This document shows, piece after piece, positions 45,814 through 54,512 of a DNA stretch of 63,521 nucleotides. How positions within the stretch are numbered: the stretch's first letter is position 1; every line of letters starts with the position of its first letter. The DNA is from Actinobacteria bacterium UBA2184 (GTDB lineage: Bacteria > Actinomycetota > Coriobacteriia > Anaerosomatales > Anaerosomataceae), in NCBI GenBank assembly GCA_002328745.1, contig DCVQ01000007.1:8121-71641 (forward strand). Reading direction: 5' to 3'. Under the pieces are notes generated by a model. It had not been told where the DNA came from. It saw only the letters and a program-made list of their open reading frames with translations, and ran no database searches. A program made the translations under genes and the position numbers.

Positions 45814-47604
45814 ATGCGCGACACCGACGTACAGGCCGCTTCCCCGTCCAACAGCGGGCACCGGGTCCACAGAGCAGCGGCCAAGAACAGGCACCGGTCC
45901 CGCAGAGCGGCGATCCGCCCCAGACGGCTTGCCTGGCTCGTGCCGATCCTGGCCGTGCTCGCGTCCCTGGCGCTCTCGTACGGCGCGTACCAGCTCGCGG
46001 GCTACTCGTGGGACCAGGTGGTCTCGTACGAGAGTCCCTACACCGGCATTGGCGGTCAGGTCCAGGCCGCCACAGCGGCGCCCGTGCAGCGCACGGTCGT
46101 CGTCCTCATCGACGGCCTGCGCGACGACGCCTCGCGCCTGATGCCCTCGATCTCGGCCCTGCGGGCCCGCGGAGCCGACGTGCGGCTCACGATCGGTCAG
46201 CCGAGCCTCTCCTATCCTTCGTGGACGGCGGCGCTGACCGGCGCACCGCAGCAGATATCGGGCGTCACCACCAACTGGTTCGAAGGACCCGTCGCGGTGG
46301 AGACGCTGTTCGACTCGGCGGCGAAGGCGGGACGCACGATCGTCGTCACCGGACCCGACGACCTCGACGCGATGTTCGGGGTCTCGGTTATCACGCCCCA
46401 TGTGGCGCTCACACCCTGGAGCGAGACCGAGTACACGAGCGGTTGGCTCGTGGACGAGACGCTTCGCCTCGACGCGGAGGCGGGCGGCGCCGACTTCGTG
46501 TTCGTCCTGCTGCCCGACGTCGACCAGGCCGGTCACGACTTCGGCGGGGAGTCGGACGAGTACGAGGCGACGGTCGCCAACGTCGACGCAGACCTCGCCC
46601 GGCTCATTGATGGGCTCGATGACGGGGCCACCACCTTCGTCGTGCTGCCCGACCACGGCCACATCGCAACTGGCGGTCATGGCGGCTGGGAGGACCCGGT
46701 CATCCACACCTTCGCGGCGTTCGCAGGCCCCGGAGTCGCGCATGTATCCACCGACGCCGAGCTGATGGACGTCGCCCCGACGGTTGCGATGCTCGCGGGA
46801 CTCCCGGCTCCCCGTCAGGCGCTCGGCACGGCAATCGATGCCGTGCTCGAGAACCCCGACACCGACGCTCGCGCAGCGGAAGCAGAGCGCGCATCGGCGG
46901 TCACGCGCGACTACATCGCGACAGTGCTCCCCGATGCCGCTTCCCCGGATGGCGAGGGGGCGATCCCTGCTTCGCAGCTTGCCGCACAACGCGAGGCGGC
47001 AGACGCAGAGCGCCTCGAAGCCGAGCGGGCGCAACGCCTCCCCGTGTTCATCGGCATCATCGCGGCGGTCGCGGCGCTCGCTGTGGCAATCGCCGTCATG
47101 TCGTGGCGGGCGCTCATCGCGGCCCTCTTCGGCTCCGCTGTCGCCGTGGCGATCTACAACGGGCTGTTCTTCCTCGCCCACGGTCTGCACTGGTCGCTCT
47201 CCGCGTTCAACGAGGAAGACCTCATCCAGGCGTTCTTCAACCAGAGGATGCTCGAAGCGGCCATCGCGGCGCTCGTGGGCTGCCTCGTAGCGGCAGTGGT
47301 CTACGCGGGGCTCAGGCGCGAGTTGCGCGGTCCCCAGTCCGGCTATCTTGCGGGCTGGCTCGCGCTCGGTTCGGCGACCGTCCTGCTCGCCCAGGCAGCG
47401 TTGGTCGTGCAGGCTGGCGTCTTCATCTGGCAGTGGGGCCCGTCGGTCTCCTGGGTGCTCCCCGACTTCCGCGCTGCCTTCAAGTACGATCTCGACCTGA
47501 TCCAGCTGACGGCGCTCGGCGCTGCGGCCCTGATCGGTCCCGTGCTCACGGCGATCGTCGGCTGGCTGCATCCGCGTGCCCGGCGCTTCGCCCGCTCGGC
47601 ATAA
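45814..47604 (+). CDS. Membrane-anchored alkaline-phosphatase-superfamily phosphodiesterase
   Basis: The ATG at 45814 has GGAGG 5 bases upstream. The 596-residue protein has a basic N-terminus, a membrane helix (~38-62), and an extracytoplasmic type I phosphodiesterase domain (~90-360) with VVLIDGLRDDASRLMPS, PSLSYPSWTAALTG (catalytic Ser/Thr region), LLPDVDQAGHDFGG and VLPDHGHIATGGHGGWED (metal ligands). The last ~190 residues hold about five membrane segments. The architecture resembles GPI-ethanolamine transferase-like or nucleotide pyrophosphatase proteins. A lipid- or cell-wall-phosphate target is likely but unproven. It is divergent from the DegV genes. Confidence 0.78.
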   Translation: MRDTDVQAASPSNSGHRVHRAAAKNRHRSRRAAIRPRRLAWLVPILAVLASLALSYGAYQLAGYSWDQVVSYESPYTGIGGQVQAATAAPVQRTVVVLIDGLRDDASRLMPSISALRARGADVRLTIGQPSLSYPSWTAALTGAPQQISGVTTNWFEGPVAVETLFDSAAKAGRTIVVTGPDDLDAMFGVSVITPHVALTPWSETEYTSGWLVDETLRLDAEAGGADFVFVLLPDVDQAGHDFGGESDEYEATVANVDADLARLIDGLDDGATTFVVLPDHGHIATGGHGGWEDPVIHTFAAFAGPGVAHVSTDAELMDVAPTVAMLAGLPAPRQALGTAIDAVLENPDTDARAAEAERASAVTRDYIATVLPDAASPDGEGAIPASQLAAQREAADAERLEAERAQRLPVFIGIIAAVAALAVAIAVMSWRALIAALFGSAVAVAIYNGLFFLAHGLHWSLSAFNEEDLIQAFFNQRMLEAAIAALVGCLVAAVVYAGLRRELRGPQSGYLAGWLALGSATVLLAQAALVVQAGVFIWQWGPSVSWVLPDFRAAFKYDLDLIQLTALGAAALIGPVLTAIVGWLHPRARRFARSA

Positions 47605-47630
47605 GGCCGCACACCACCCCCACGCACGAT

Positions 47631-47664
47631 CCGGGCCCGGTCTCCTCGAGGAGACCGGGCCCGG
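47631..47664. terminator. Perfect 34-bp palindrome, bidirectional terminator
   Basis: CCGGGCCCGGTCTCCTC (47631-47647) and its exact reverse complement (47648-47664) abut with no spacer, 27 bases after one stop and 23 bases before the next on the opposite strand. It serves both converging genes (phosphodiesterase and small secreted protein). Confidence 0.8.
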
Positions 47665-47687
47665 TGACTGTCACGCGATGTAGATCT

Positions 47688-48182
47688 TTAGAGACTCGTC
47701 TCCACGGTTTCCGTCGGCTCCACGGTCCCGCTCGTCTCCACGGTGCCGCTGGATTCGTCTGAGCCATCGAACAGGTCGTCACCGTCGGGCAGTTCGTCGC
47801 CCTCCTCGGCTGCTTCGATGCCGAGACGCTCCATGAACTTGGCGACCACGCGCTGCAGCCCCGGCGGCACCTGCTTGCGGAAACCGGCGTCCACGGCGGA
47901 CTGCATGCGGTCGAGATTCGACTTCACCGACGCGTATGCGGTCTCCCAGCCCGGGGGCAGGGTGACTTCGCCGTCGGGCAGAGGTGCCTCCGCGACTTCA
48001 AGCGCCTCGTCCGCGCCGCGGTCCTTGTCCTTCGGGCCCTTGTCCTTGTCGGCCTTCTGGGCATTGGCGGCCTTGTCCTTGCCGTTGGCCGGAACGCCGC
48101 CCTTCTTCGCGAACGCCGCCGTAGGCAACGCCAGCGAAAGCACCAGCACAAGGATCAGCGCGATGATCGTGCTCTTCTTCAC
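47688..48182 (-). CDS. Small secreted Lys/Asp-rich protein, function unknown
   Basis: The GTG at 48182 follows GGAGG by 8 bases and starts a Sec signal peptide (VKKSTIIALILVLVLSLA, cleavage after AAFA). The 164-residue product has a Lys/Asp-rich low-complexity stretch (~25-50), a helical middle with LPPGWETAYASVKSNLDRM and KFMERLG, and a Thr/Glu-rich tail with GTVET repeats. I recognise no domain. It may be surface-attached; the Thr-rich tail could be glycosylated. Confidence 0.6.
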   Translation of the reverse strand: MKKSTIIALILVLVLSLALPTAAFAKKGGVPANGKDKAANAQKADKDKGPKDKDRGADEALEVAEAPLPDGEVTLPPGWETAYASVKSNLDRMQSAVDAGFRKQVPPGLQRVVAKFMERLGIEAAEEGDELPDGDDLFDGSDESSGTVETSGTVEPTETVETSL

Positions 48183-48364
48183 GGAACACACCTCCATGCC
48201 GTGCGTACAGAGTCCCCTTCGCACTACCTATCGGGTTCCGGGTGGCGCGCTTGAGAGCAAGATGACGAAAGGTCGCGCTCCACGCACGGAGCAAGACCCG
48301 CTGTGATGACGGGCACCGGGGAGCGACGGGCGGGGCGCCGTTGCGCTGCCCGTGCGGTCCCCGA

Positions 48365-48946
48365 CTATCTCCGGTCCGCCGTCGCCCGCAGGAGCCACGC
48401 GATGTTGGCACCGAGGGTGTCCATCGCGCGGAGCCCCTCCTCGTCGCTCTCGACCGCTCCGGGAGGACCGCCGATCCCGAGCGCCCAGTAGCTGGCGCCA
48501 GGGATCACCATCTGGAGCAGCAGGAAGAAGTGCGTGATCGTGTCGAGCGCGTGCATCGCTCCCGCACGTCTCACTGCAACCACCCCGGCGCCGACCTTGC
48601 GCTCCATCATCCCCTTGTTCGCGCGCGCGACGTACCCCGCCCGATCGATGAGCGCTTTGGTCTCGGGCGAGACGTCGGCGAAGTAGACGGGCGAACCGAT
48701 CAGGACGCCGTCGGCCTCGTCCATCTTCACGATGCACTCGTTGATGAAGTCATCACGCCCGTGACAGCGGCGATCGAGCGTCTCCCGGCACTTGAGGCAC
48801 ACGGTGCAGCCCTGGGCCTTCTTGCCCGCGAGCTCGACGAGTTCGGTCTCGATGCCCTCGGCCTCGAGGGCGGCCAGCACCCGCCCGAGCAGCAGCGCGG
48901 TGTTACCGCCCCTGCGTGCGCTTCCCGAGAATGCCACGACCTTCAT
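48365..48946 (-). CDS. Iron-sulfur flavoprotein / NADPH-dependent FMN reductase-family protein
   Basis: The 193-residue flavodoxin-like protein begins MKVVAFSGSARRGGNTALLL, with the FMN phosphate-binding loop. It carries a cysteine motif C47-x2-C50-x2-C53-x7-C61, the compact set that holds a [4Fe-4S] cluster in archaeal Isf flavoproteins. GSPVYFADVSPETKALIDR is the second flavin loop. It transfers electrons between ferredoxin and small acceptors, perhaps in oxidative stress defence. It starts 8 bases after pncA and is the last gene of pncB-pncA-flavoprotein. Confidence 0.85.
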   Translation of the reverse strand: MKVVAFSGSARRGGNTALLLGRVLAALEAEGIETELVELAGKKAQGCTVCLKCRETLDRRCHGRDDFINECIVKMDEADGVLIGSPVYFADVSPETKALIDRAGYVARANKGMMERKVGAGVVAVRRAGAMHALDTITHFFLLLQMVIPGASYWALGIGGPPGAVESDEEGLRAMDTLGANIAWLLRATADRR

Positions 48947-48954
48947 CGCGCCTC

Positions 48955-49569
48955 CTAGTCGAGTTCGTCGAGGGTGACCAGCCGTGCGCCTGCCGAGCGC
49001 ATCTCGGCGAACGCCCGGTCGCCGTCGCCGTGGGCCAGGTCGACGGCCCGGCACCCGTCGGTTATGACGGTGACCCCGAAACCGAGGCCGCACGCGTCGA
49101 GCACCGTGTACTTCACGCAGTAGTCGGTCGCAAGCCCGAGGACCACCAGTTCCTCGGCGCCGCTCTTCTCGAGGAATGCGGCGAGACCGGTGTCCCTGCG
49201 CCGGTCGTTGTCGAAGAAGGCGCTGTAGCTGTCGACCGCCGGGTCGGTGCCCTTGCGCACCACGCGGTCGATACCCGCGACGTCGAGCCCCGAGTGGAAC
49301 GACGCGCCCGGGGCCTCCTGCACGCAGTGGTCGGGCCACAACACCTGCTCGACGCCCGCAAGATCGATCACGTCGCCCAGCTTCCTGCCCGGGTGTGCGG
49401 ACGCGAAGCTGCCGTGGTCCGCCGGATGCCAGTCCTGGCTCGCGACCACCAGTGAGAACCTCGGCATCAGCGCATTGGCCACGCCCACCACCGCGTCGCC
49501 GTCGGCCACGGCAAGCGCGCCGCCAGGCATGAAGTCGTTCTGGAGATCGACCAGCAGCAACGAGCGCAT
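48955..49569 (-). CDS. pncA: Nicotinamidase
   Basis: The 204-residue enzyme hydrolyses nicotinamide to nicotinate for NAD salvage. The catalytic triad is visible as D8 (LLVDLQNDF), K106 (VVRKGTDP) and C151 (ATDYCVKYT). Metal ligands sit in SQDWHPADHGSF. It starts 2 bases after pncB and is translationally linked to it. Other isochorismatase-family enzymes share the triad, but the partner gene settles the role. Confidence 0.93.
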   Translation of the reverse strand: MRSLLLVDLQNDFMPGGALAVADGDAVVGVANALMPRFSLVVASQDWHPADHGSFASAHPGRKLGDVIDLAGVEQVLWPDHCVQEAPGASFHSGLDVAGIDRVVRKGTDPAVDSYSAFFDNDRRRDTGLAAFLEKSGAEELVVLGLATDYCVKYTVLDACGLGFGVTVITDGCRAVDLAHGDGDRAFAEMRSAGARLVTLDELD

Positions 49570-49571
49570 GG

Positions 49572-51059
49572 CTACCCTCTCCTCTCCTGCGTCGACAGGC
49601 CGCGGGCGGCGAGGATGAGCGCAGTCTTGCGCTCGTGCAGCCCGAGCTCGATACCCACCTTGTAGACGTGCGGGTTGAGAAACCGCAGGTGAGATGGGTC
49701 GAGAGCGCCCAGTTGCGCTATCGTGCGCGCCCGGACGTCCTCGAGCCGGGGCGGCTCCCACACGCACTCCCCGCGCTCGAAGACGGGGACGAGCAGTTCG
49801 GTCGCCCCGTGCATCCCGCAGTACGACGTGCGCCGGGTTGCGTCCGCGGGATCGACCATCACGCACTCCTCGGCAGGCGGCGCGATCTCGTCGTAGATCA
49901 TGTCTCCGACGAACCTGCCGTCCGCGTCAGCATACCGCCGCACACGCAACAGGCCCGGCGTGGTCACCTTCGCCGTCTGCTCGGACACCTTTACGCGGTG
50001 CAGCCACTCCCCGCCCGGCTCCCTGATCGCCGAGAGCTTGTACACGCCGCCGAGCGCGGGCTGGTCGTAGGCGGTCACGAGCCTCGTGCCCACGCCCCAG
50101 ACGTCGATGGCAGCGTCCTGGTCTTTCAGGCTCTCGACGGTGTGCTCGTCGAGTTCGTTGGACGCGTACACCTTCGCGTCCGGGAATCCCGCTGCATCGA
50201 GCATCTCCCGCGCGCGACGCGAGAGCCACGCCAGGTCGCCCGAATCGATACGGATGCCGATGAGGTCCTGGCCGAGCTCGCGGAACCGCTCGCCTGCGCG
50301 GACAGCGTTGGCGACCCCCTCGATCGTGTCGTAGGTGTCCACGAGCAGGACGCCGTTGTTGGGGAGCGCCTCGGCATACGCGAGGAACGACTCGAGCTCG
50401 CTGTCGAACGCCATCACCCAGCTGTGCGCGTGCGTGCCGCCCACCGGGACGCCGTAGCGCTGCCCGGCGAGGACGTTGGACGTTCCCGCGCAGCCCCCCA
50501 CGTAGGCGGCCCGGCTCGCCGAGAGCCCGCCGTCCGGCCCCTGCGCCCGCCGCAGGCCGAACTCGATCACCGGCTGGCCATCGGCGGCATGACAGACGCG
50601 CGCCGCCTTCGTAGCGACGAGCGTCTGGAAGTTCACGATGTTGAGTAGCGCCGTCTCGACGAGCTGGCACTCGGCGATGGGGCCGGTGACGCGCATGAGC
50701 GGCTCGTTCGGGAAGACCACCGTGCCCTCGGGCACCGCCAGCACGTCACAGGTGAAGCGGAACTCGCCGAGCCAGGCGAGGAACTCCGTGGGGAAGAGCG
50801 CACCGCCGTCGCGACCCGTGAGCGTCGCGAGGTAGCGCAGGTCGTCGTCGGAGAAGCGCAGGCCGCGCAGATACTCGGCCGCCTGCTCGAGTCCCGCAGC
50901 GAGGGCGTATCCGCCGCCGAAGGGGTTCGAGCGGAAGTACAGATGGAAGCACGCATCTGTCGCGGACTTCCCCGACCGCCAGTACGCGCAGGCCATCGTC
51001 AGCTGGTACAGATCGGTCAGCATGCCGGTCGCGCCGGCCGTCGGCTGCGAGCGCTCCAC
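49572..51059 (-). CDS. pncB: Nicotinate phosphoribosyltransferase
   Basis: The 495-residue enzyme makes nicotinate mononucleotide from nicotinate and PRPP with ATP. MLTDLYQLTMACAYW (13-27) is the family opening, and IEFGLRRAQGPDG and SVMAFDSEL-like GTHAHSWVMAFDSELESF mark the substrate and phosphate site. A GTG start is used, with GGGAG 6 bases upstream. The length and GTHAHSW motif match the long form of the family. It heads the pncB-pncA-flavoprotein operon. Confidence 0.92.
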   Translation of the reverse strand: MERSQPTAGATGMLTDLYQLTMACAYWRSGKSATDACFHLYFRSNPFGGGYALAAGLEQAAEYLRGLRFSDDDLRYLATLTGRDGGALFPTEFLAWLGEFRFTCDVLAVPEGTVVFPNEPLMRVTGPIAECQLVETALLNIVNFQTLVATKAARVCHAADGQPVIEFGLRRAQGPDGGLSASRAAYVGGCAGTSNVLAGQRYGVPVGGTHAHSWVMAFDSELESFLAYAEALPNNGVLLVDTYDTIEGVANAVRAGERFRELGQDLIGIRIDSGDLAWLSRRAREMLDAAGFPDAKVYASNELDEHTVESLKDQDAAIDVWGVGTRLVTAYDQPALGGVYKLSAIREPGGEWLHRVKVSEQTAKVTTPGLLRVRRYADADGRFVGDMIYDEIAPPAEECVMVDPADATRRTSYCGMHGATELLVPVFERGECVWEPPRLEDVRARTIAQLGALDPSHLRFLNPHVYKVGIELGLHERKTALILAARGLSTQERRG

Positions 51060-51177
51060 ACGCGGCTCCCTTCGAAGGGCTGTGTCAAGGATACCAGCCG
51101 ATGGGGTCGCCGCAGCACGAAGCCCGAGGCAGATCCGTGGGCGGACAGGAAGGTTCCGACCGTCTGTCGGACGGGTA

Positions 51178-51206
51178 TTGACGGAGGGTCGCCACGCGCG
51201 TAGCGT
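51178..51206 (+). promoter_or_regulatory. Candidate promoter of the Rrf2-isc operon
   Basis: TTGACG (51178-51183) is followed after 17 bases by TAGCGT (51201-51206). The -35 is good and the -10 poor. A second possible -10, TATACC, lies inside the operator. Confidence 0.4.
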
Positions 51207-51213
51207 GCCTTCT

Positions 51214-51238
51214 ATACCCGACTTAAATGGTCAACATT
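51214..51238 (+). promoter_or_regulatory. IscR/Rrf2-type operator
   Basis: ATACCCGACT and GGTCAACATT flank the AT-rich spacer TAAAT, an imperfect 25-bp palindrome with the layout of type 1 IscR sites (ATA-x-C-x-x-GACT-AT-rich-AGTC-x-x-GTAT). It lies 14 bases before the ATG of the Rrf2 gene, so binding would repress transcription of regulator and iscSU, a feedback loop on Fe-S status. Confidence 0.7.
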
Positions 51239-51252
51239 GTAGGAGATGGGAC

Positions 51253-51699
51253 ATGCGGCTCTCGGCACGCAGCGAATACGGGCTTCTCGCGCTGATCGAT
51301 CTGGCTGCGGCGGACGGCGGCTCGCCGGTCTCCGCCCGCGATCTCGCCGGCGCTCGCGGCATCCCGCCCGCCTATCTCGAGCAGCTCCTCGCCGACTTGA
51401 GGCGCGCCGGGCTCGCCCGTGCCGTCCGCGGTCCCCACGGGGGCTTCGCGCTGGCGCGTCCCGCCGGGGAGATCACGGCGCTCGAGATCGTCGAGGCGCT
51501 CGAGGGGGCCATCGGCCCGTCGGTGTGCGCCACGGGCACCTGCGAGCGCGAGTCCGACTGCGCCGCAGCCACGGTGTGGACGTACGTCGCAAGCGCCGTC
51601 AGGGACGCCCTCTCCGGGTTCACGCTCGCCCGCCTTGCCGCCGACCAGGCCACCCTCGACCGCGCACCACTCACCTGCATGACACGGAGGACTGACTGA
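51253..51699 (+). CDS. Rrf2-family regulator, IscR-like
   Basis: The ATG at 51253 follows AGGAGATGGG; an in-frame extension of 77 residues upstream is not real. The 148-residue protein has the Rrf2 winged helix (MRLSARSEYGLLALIDLA, and LEQLLADLRRAGLARAVRG with the wing GPHGGF at ~60-65). Three cysteines C92, C97 and C103 match the cluster-ligand positions of IscR almost exactly (C92, C98, C104 in E. coli). It should bind a [2Fe-2S] or [4Fe-4S] cluster and sense Fe-S demand. The TGA stop overlaps the ATG of iscS by one base. Confidence 0.9.
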   Translation: MRLSARSEYGLLALIDLAAADGGSPVSARDLAGARGIPPAYLEQLLADLRRAGLARAVRGPHGGFALARPAGEITALEIVEALEGAIGPSVCATGTCERESDCAAATVWTYVASAVRDALSGFTLARLAADQATLDRAPLTCMTRRTD

Positions 51700-52898
51700 T
51701 GGATCGCACCGTCTATCTCGACTACGCCGCCACCACGCCGACCGACCAGCGGGTGGTCGATGCGATGCTCCCCTTCTTCACCGAGCGGTTCGGCAACGCC
51801 AACAGCCTGTACAGCCTCGGCCGCGACGCCGCCCGCGCGCTCGAGGACGCCCGCGAGCGGGTCGCATCGTCGATCGGCGCCGCCGCCCCGGACGAGATCG
51901 TCTTCACCGCGGGCGGCACCGAATCCGACAACACCGCCATCATCGGCCTGGCGACCGCCGGAGGCCGCGCCGCAGGCCACGTCGTCGTGTCCGCGTTCGA
52001 GCACCACGCCGTGCTCGAACCCGCCTGGTGGCTCGGCAAGCACGGCTTCGAGGTGACCGAGGTCCAGCCGCGCACCGACGGCACCGTGCATCCCGACGAC
52101 CTCGCCGCGGCGCTCCGCGACGACACCGTGCTCGTCTCGGTGATGCACGGCAACAACGAGATCGGGACCCTTCAGCCCATCGCGGAGCTCGCCGCTGCCG
52201 CGCACGCACGCGGGGCGCTCTTCCACACGGACGCCGCGCAGACGCTCGGCAAGGTCGATCTCGGCGTGGCGGCGCTCGGCGTCGATGCGGCGTCGTTCTC
52301 CGGCCACAAGATCTACGGCCCCAAGGGCACCGGGGTGCTGTATCTCAAGCGCGGGACGCGCCTGGCGCCCTACCTCATCGGCGGTGGGCAGGAGTCCAAG
52401 CGCCGCAGCGGCACGCAGAACGTCGCCGGCAACGTCGGCTTCGCGACCGCGCTCGAGATCATGGATGCCGAGCGGCCGACGGAGGCGCCGCGGCTCACGG
52501 CGCTGCGGGACCGGCTGGTCGAGGGCCTGCTCGGCCGCATCGAGCATGCACGCCTGAACGCAGCGGACGCGCCGGAGCGGCTCCCGCACATCGCGAACTT
52601 CGTCATCCCCGGCGTCGAAGGCGAGGCAATGCTGTTGCACCTGGACGCCGCGGGCATCGCGGTCTCCACGGGATCCGCGTGCAGCTCGGGCTCGCTCAAG
52701 CCGAGCCACGTGCTGCTCGCGATCGGCTGCCCGGTGGAGTTCGCCCACGGGTCGCTGCGCGTGAGCCTCGGCCGCTTCACCACTGCCGAGGACGTCGACT
52801 ACCTGGTCGACATGCTGGTTCCGGTGGCCGAGCGCCTACGCTCGATGAACCCCCTGTACGAGAAGACAGTAGCCGCGCTCGTCGGCCATGCGGGATAG
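51699..52898 (+). CDS. iscS: Cysteine desulfurase
   Basis: The 399-residue PLP enzyme removes sulfur from cysteine and passes persulfide to IscU and MnmA. YLDYAATTPTD is the N-terminal motif, the PLP lysine is in FSGHKIYGPKG (~residue 205), and the persulfide-forming cysteine is in STGSACSSGSLKPSH (~residue 328). The short active-site loop matches the IscS/NifS class. It is coupled to the upstream regulator and followed by iscU after 9 bases. Confidence 0.94.
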   Translation: MDRTVYLDYAATTPTDQRVVDAMLPFFTERFGNANSLYSLGRDAARALEDARERVASSIGAAAPDEIVFTAGGTESDNTAIIGLATAGGRAAGHVVVSAFEHHAVLEPAWWLGKHGFEVTEVQPRTDGTVHPDDLAAALRDDTVLVSVMHGNNEIGTLQPIAELAAAAHARGALFHTDAAQTLGKVDLGVAALGVDAASFSGHKIYGPKGTGVLYLKRGTRLAPYLIGGGQESKRRSGTQNVAGNVGFATALEIMDAERPTEAPRLTALRDRLVEGLLGRIEHARLNAADAPERLPHIANFVIPGVEGEAMLLHLDAAGIAVSTGSACSSGSLKPSHVLLAIGCPVEFAHGSLRVSLGRFTTAEDVDYLVDMLVPVAERLRSMNPLYEKTVAALVGHAG

Positions 52899-52907
52899 GA
52901 GACCACC

Positions 52908-53357
52908 ATGCTGTACAGCGACAAGGTGATGGAACACTTCGGGAACCCGCGCAACGTCGGCGTGATCGAGGACGCAGACGGCATCGGCGAGGTGGGCAAC
53001 CCGATCTGCGGTGACGTCATGAAGATCACGATCAGCGTCGCCGACGACCGCATCGACGACATCAAGTTCCAGACGCTCGGATGCGGAGCGGCCATCGCAA
53101 CGAGCTCGATCGTCACCGAGATGGCCAAGGGCATGACGCTCGATGAGGCCGTCGCGATCACGAAGAACCAGGTCGCCGAGGAGCTGGGCGGGCTGCCGCC
53201 CGCGAAGATGCACTGCAGCGTGCTCGCGACCGACGGCCTCAAGGTCGCCGTCGACGACTACCTTGTGAAGCACGGCCGCGAACCCATCGCGGGACCCGTG
53301 AAGAGCGCGGACCCGAACTTCGATCCCCACGAGGACGAGGACGACCACGCGCACTAG
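52908..53357 (+). CDS. iscU: Fe-S cluster assembly scaffold
   Basis: The 149-residue NifU-N/IscU protein assembles [2Fe-2S] and [4Fe-4S] clusters. Cluster residues are C34 and D36 (NPICGD), C59 (LGCGAAIA) and C103 (MHCSVLA). The C-terminal ~30 residues are acidic and histidine-rich (HEDEDDHAH), an extension absent from the classic IscU that may bind metal. There is no SUF gene nearby. Confidence 0.93.
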   Translation: MLYSDKVMEHFGNPRNVGVIEDADGIGEVGNPICGDVMKITISVADDRIDDIKFQTLGCGAAIATSSIVTEMAKGMTLDEAVAITKNQVAEELGGLPPAKMHCSVLATDGLKVAVDDYLVKHGREPIAGPVKSADPNFDPHEDEDDHAH

Positions 53358-53381
53358 GTGCGCGCCCATCGGAGGGCCGGG

Positions 53382-54503
53382 ATGCCGGAAATCGCCATAG
53401 CGCTCAGCGGAGGTGTCGACTCGTCGGTCGCCGCCGCGCTCCTCGTCGAGGCCGGCCGCGACGTCATCGGCGTCACGATGCGGCTCGGCGTCGCGGAGAC
53501 GGCGGGGGCGCCGCACGTTCACGACGAGGTGACCCTCGCGGCCGAGGTGTGCGCGTCGCTCGGCATCCCGCACGTGGTGATCGATCTCGCCGATGACTTC
53601 CGCGCGCAGGTCGTCGAGCCGTTCTGCGACGCCTACGCGAGCGGGATGACCCCCAACCCGTGCGTGCGCTGCAACGAGCGCGTCAAGTTCGGCCTTCTCG
53701 CCGCGCGAGTGCGGGAGCTCGGCGTGCCCGCGCTCGCGACCGGGCACTACGCACGTCTCGCGCGCGACGCGTCGGGCGTGTGGCTCGAGCGTGCGGCCGA
53801 CGCCGGGAAGGACCAGTCGTACTTCCTCTACCGCGTCGGGCCCGGGACCCTCGGCACGCTCGAGTTCCCGCTCGGCGATCTCACCAAGGCGGAGGTGCGG
53901 CGGATGGCCGCCGGGCGCGGGCTGCCCACCGCTTCGCGGCGTGAGAGCCAGGAGGTGTGCTTCACGCGGGATCACGTGCGCCTGGTGGCAACGCGGCATC
54001 CGGAGGCGCTCGTCGGCGGACCGATCACCGACGGGGCGGGCGCTGTCCTCGGCACGCACCGGGGGATCGCCCGCTACACGGTCGGCCAGCGCAAGGGGCT
54101 CGGCATCGGCGGTCCCGACGGCCCGTACGAGGTGCTGCGTCTCGATGCCGCGCGCAACGCCGTGGTGGTCGGCCCCGCCGGCGGCACCCGCGTCGCGAGC
54201 GTGACGCTCGTGGAGGGCGTCTGGCGCCTCGGCGAGGGCGAGCACGACGTCCTCGCTCAGGTGCGCTACCGCACGCGCCCGGCGCCCGCGACCGTCCGGC
54301 CCGTCGCGGCGGGCCTGGAGGTCGTCTTCGCGCACGAGCGCGACCCGCTCGCTCCCGGACAGTCGGTCGTCATGTACCGCGGCGACCGCGTCGTGGGCGG
54401 CGGCATCGTTCCCGGCACGCGACCGCGACCGGACCTCTCCGGCACCGCCGAAACGGCCCCCGGGCGCGACGTACGCCCGGCCCGTGCACGTACTCGCCTG
54501 TAA
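53382..54503 (+). CDS. mnmA: tRNA 2-thiouridylase MnmA
   Basis: The start at 53382 has GGAGGG upstream; an open frame 24 bases earlier is not used. The 373-residue enzyme adds sulfur to U34 of Lys, Glu and Gln tRNAs with ATP. The PP-loop SGGVDSSVAAALL is at 8-20. The catalytic cysteines lie in NPCVRCNERVKF (~89-100) and ESQEVCF (~193-199). The C-terminus has a ~30-residue Pro/Arg-rich tail past the usual end. Following iscS and iscU, it uses the same persulfide source. Confidence 0.9.
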   Translation: MPEIAIALSGGVDSSVAAALLVEAGRDVIGVTMRLGVAETAGAPHVHDEVTLAAEVCASLGIPHVVIDLADDFRAQVVEPFCDAYASGMTPNPCVRCNERVKFGLLAARVRELGVPALATGHYARLARDASGVWLERAADAGKDQSYFLYRVGPGTLGTLEFPLGDLTKAEVRRMAAGRGLPTASRRESQEVCFTRDHVRLVATRHPEALVGGPITDGAGAVLGTHRGIARYTVGQRKGLGIGGPDGPYEVLRLDAARNAVVVGPAGGTRVASVTLVEGVWRLGEGEHDVLAQVRYRTRPAPATVRPVAAGLEVVFAHERDPLAPGQSVVMYRGDRVVGGGIVPGTRPRPDLSGTAETAPGRDVRPARARTRL

Positions 54504-54512
54504 GGAGGCGTC

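Noticed and set aside
51022..51252. 77-residue N-terminal extension of the Rrf2 regulator
   Set aside because: It includes the promoter and IscR-like operator, and the family starts at MRLSARSEYG with a ribosome site at 51241-51250.
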